This document shows, one piece after another, positions 5,878-6,026 of a stretch of DNA of 6,026 nucleotides. The notes below the pieces were generated by a model. The model saw only the letters and a list, made by a program, of their open reading frames with translations, had not been told where the DNA came from and searched no databases. How positions within the stretch are numbered: the stretch's first letter is position 1; every line of letters begins with the position of its first letter. The translations under genes were made by a program, and so were the position numbers. Source of the stretch: an uncultured Eubacteriales bacterium (GTDB lineage Bacteria > Bacillota > Clostridia > Lachnospirales > CAG-274); NCBI GenBank assembly GCA_902497185.1, contig CABVEG010000116.1:1-6026 (forward strand), written 5' to 3'.

Positions 5878-5906
5878 AGTATAGCACAAAATTTTAGAAA
5901 TGTATA
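5878..5906 (-). promoter_or_regulatory. Extended -10 promoter for the folate operon
   Basis: Read on the - strand, TGC followed by TATACT (5886 down to 5878) forms an extended -10 element. A weak -35 match, TATACA (5906-5901), lies 17 bp upstream. The start of transcription would be near 5871, giving a leader of only about 26 bases before folC, too short for a riboswitch. Confidence 0.65.
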
Positions 5907-5943
5907 TATTCAAGTTTAAATTTATGATATAATAAATTATTGT

Positions 5944-5977
5944 TTATCTTACGATTGGCTTGCCAATCGTAAGATAA
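5944..5977. repeat. Perfect 16-bp inverted repeat (hairpin or operator), role unknown
   Basis: TTATCTTACGATTGGC (5944-5959) is exactly complementary to 5962-5977, leaving two central bases, or a four-base CTTG loop on a 15-bp stem. Neither side is followed by a T-run, so it is not a typical intrinsic terminator. It lies about 38 bp upstream of the -35 region of the fol promoter. It could be a regulator site, a processing hairpin or the end of a repeat element. Confidence 0.7.
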
Positions 5978-5982
5978 GAATT

Positions 5983-6013
5983 CAAAAGCATTTTGCGGTC
6001 GCACAAAGTTTGT
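5983..6013. repeat. Cluster of three short dyads at the window end
   Basis: Immediately after the large inverted repeat come CAAAA-GCA-TTTTG (5983-5995), TGCG-GT-CGCA (5994-6003) and ACAAA-G-TTTGT (6003-6013), nearly end to end. No open frame is evident in this stretch. Each is short enough to be chance, but the run of four dyads in 70 bp suggests structured non-coding DNA that may continue past the window. Confidence 0.4.
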
Positions 6014-6026
6014 CTGTTTATTATTT

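Noticed and set aside
5944..5977. Large inverted repeat as an intrinsic terminator
   Set aside because: The stem is strong, but the bases after it are GAATTC on the + strand and ACAATA on the - strand, with no T-run in either direction.

Overview
The window looks like chromosome from a low-GC, anaerobic Clostridia-type Firmicute. The DNA is AT-rich, Shine-Dalgarno sites are strong (AGGAGG), sigma-A promoters are near-consensus, and the gene families (a DUF1292-like acidic protein, a COG2509-like FAD oxidoreductase, a PF06541-like membrane protein and a compact fol operon) are typical of that group. Family names come from reading the translations, since no searches could be run. Nothing points to a phage, plasmid, insertion sequence or CRISPR array.

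Region 1 (1-345, + strand) is the end of a small, very acidic DUF1292-like gene followed by a probable AT-rich terminator.

Region 2 (400-2522, + strand) is a two-gene operon. A near-consensus promoter (TTGACA, 17 bp, TAAAAT) starts a leader holding a purine-family riboswitch aptamer (442-506). The aptamer is fused to a long terminator hairpin (485-540 plus T-tract) whose 5' arm consumes the 3' strands of aptamer helices P3 and P1. Ligand binding should therefore prevent termination, making this a genetic ON switch, although the specificity base is the C typical of guanine sensors, which are usually OFF switches. It controls an uncharacterised FAD-dependent oxidoreductase with a four-cysteine motif and a directly abutting five-helix membrane protein. 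A strong bidirectional terminator (2482-2522) closes the operon.

Region 3 (2526-5906, - strand) is a convergent folate operon read folC, HD-domain hydrolase, folP, folB-folK fusion, driven by an extended -10 promoter at 5878-5906. The genes overlap or lie within a few bases of each other. Together they cover dihydroneopterin to hydroxymethyl-dihydropterin (FolB), its pyrophosphorylation (FolK), condensation with p-aminobenzoate (FolP), and glutamylation (FolC). The HD protein has no assigned role, and its position makes it a candidate for the dihydroneopterin triphosphate dephosphorylation step, which lacks a universal enzyme. folE is not in the window.

Region 4 (5940-6026) has no gene visible but contains a perfect 16-bp inverted repeat followed by three smaller dyads, which nothing else in the window explains.
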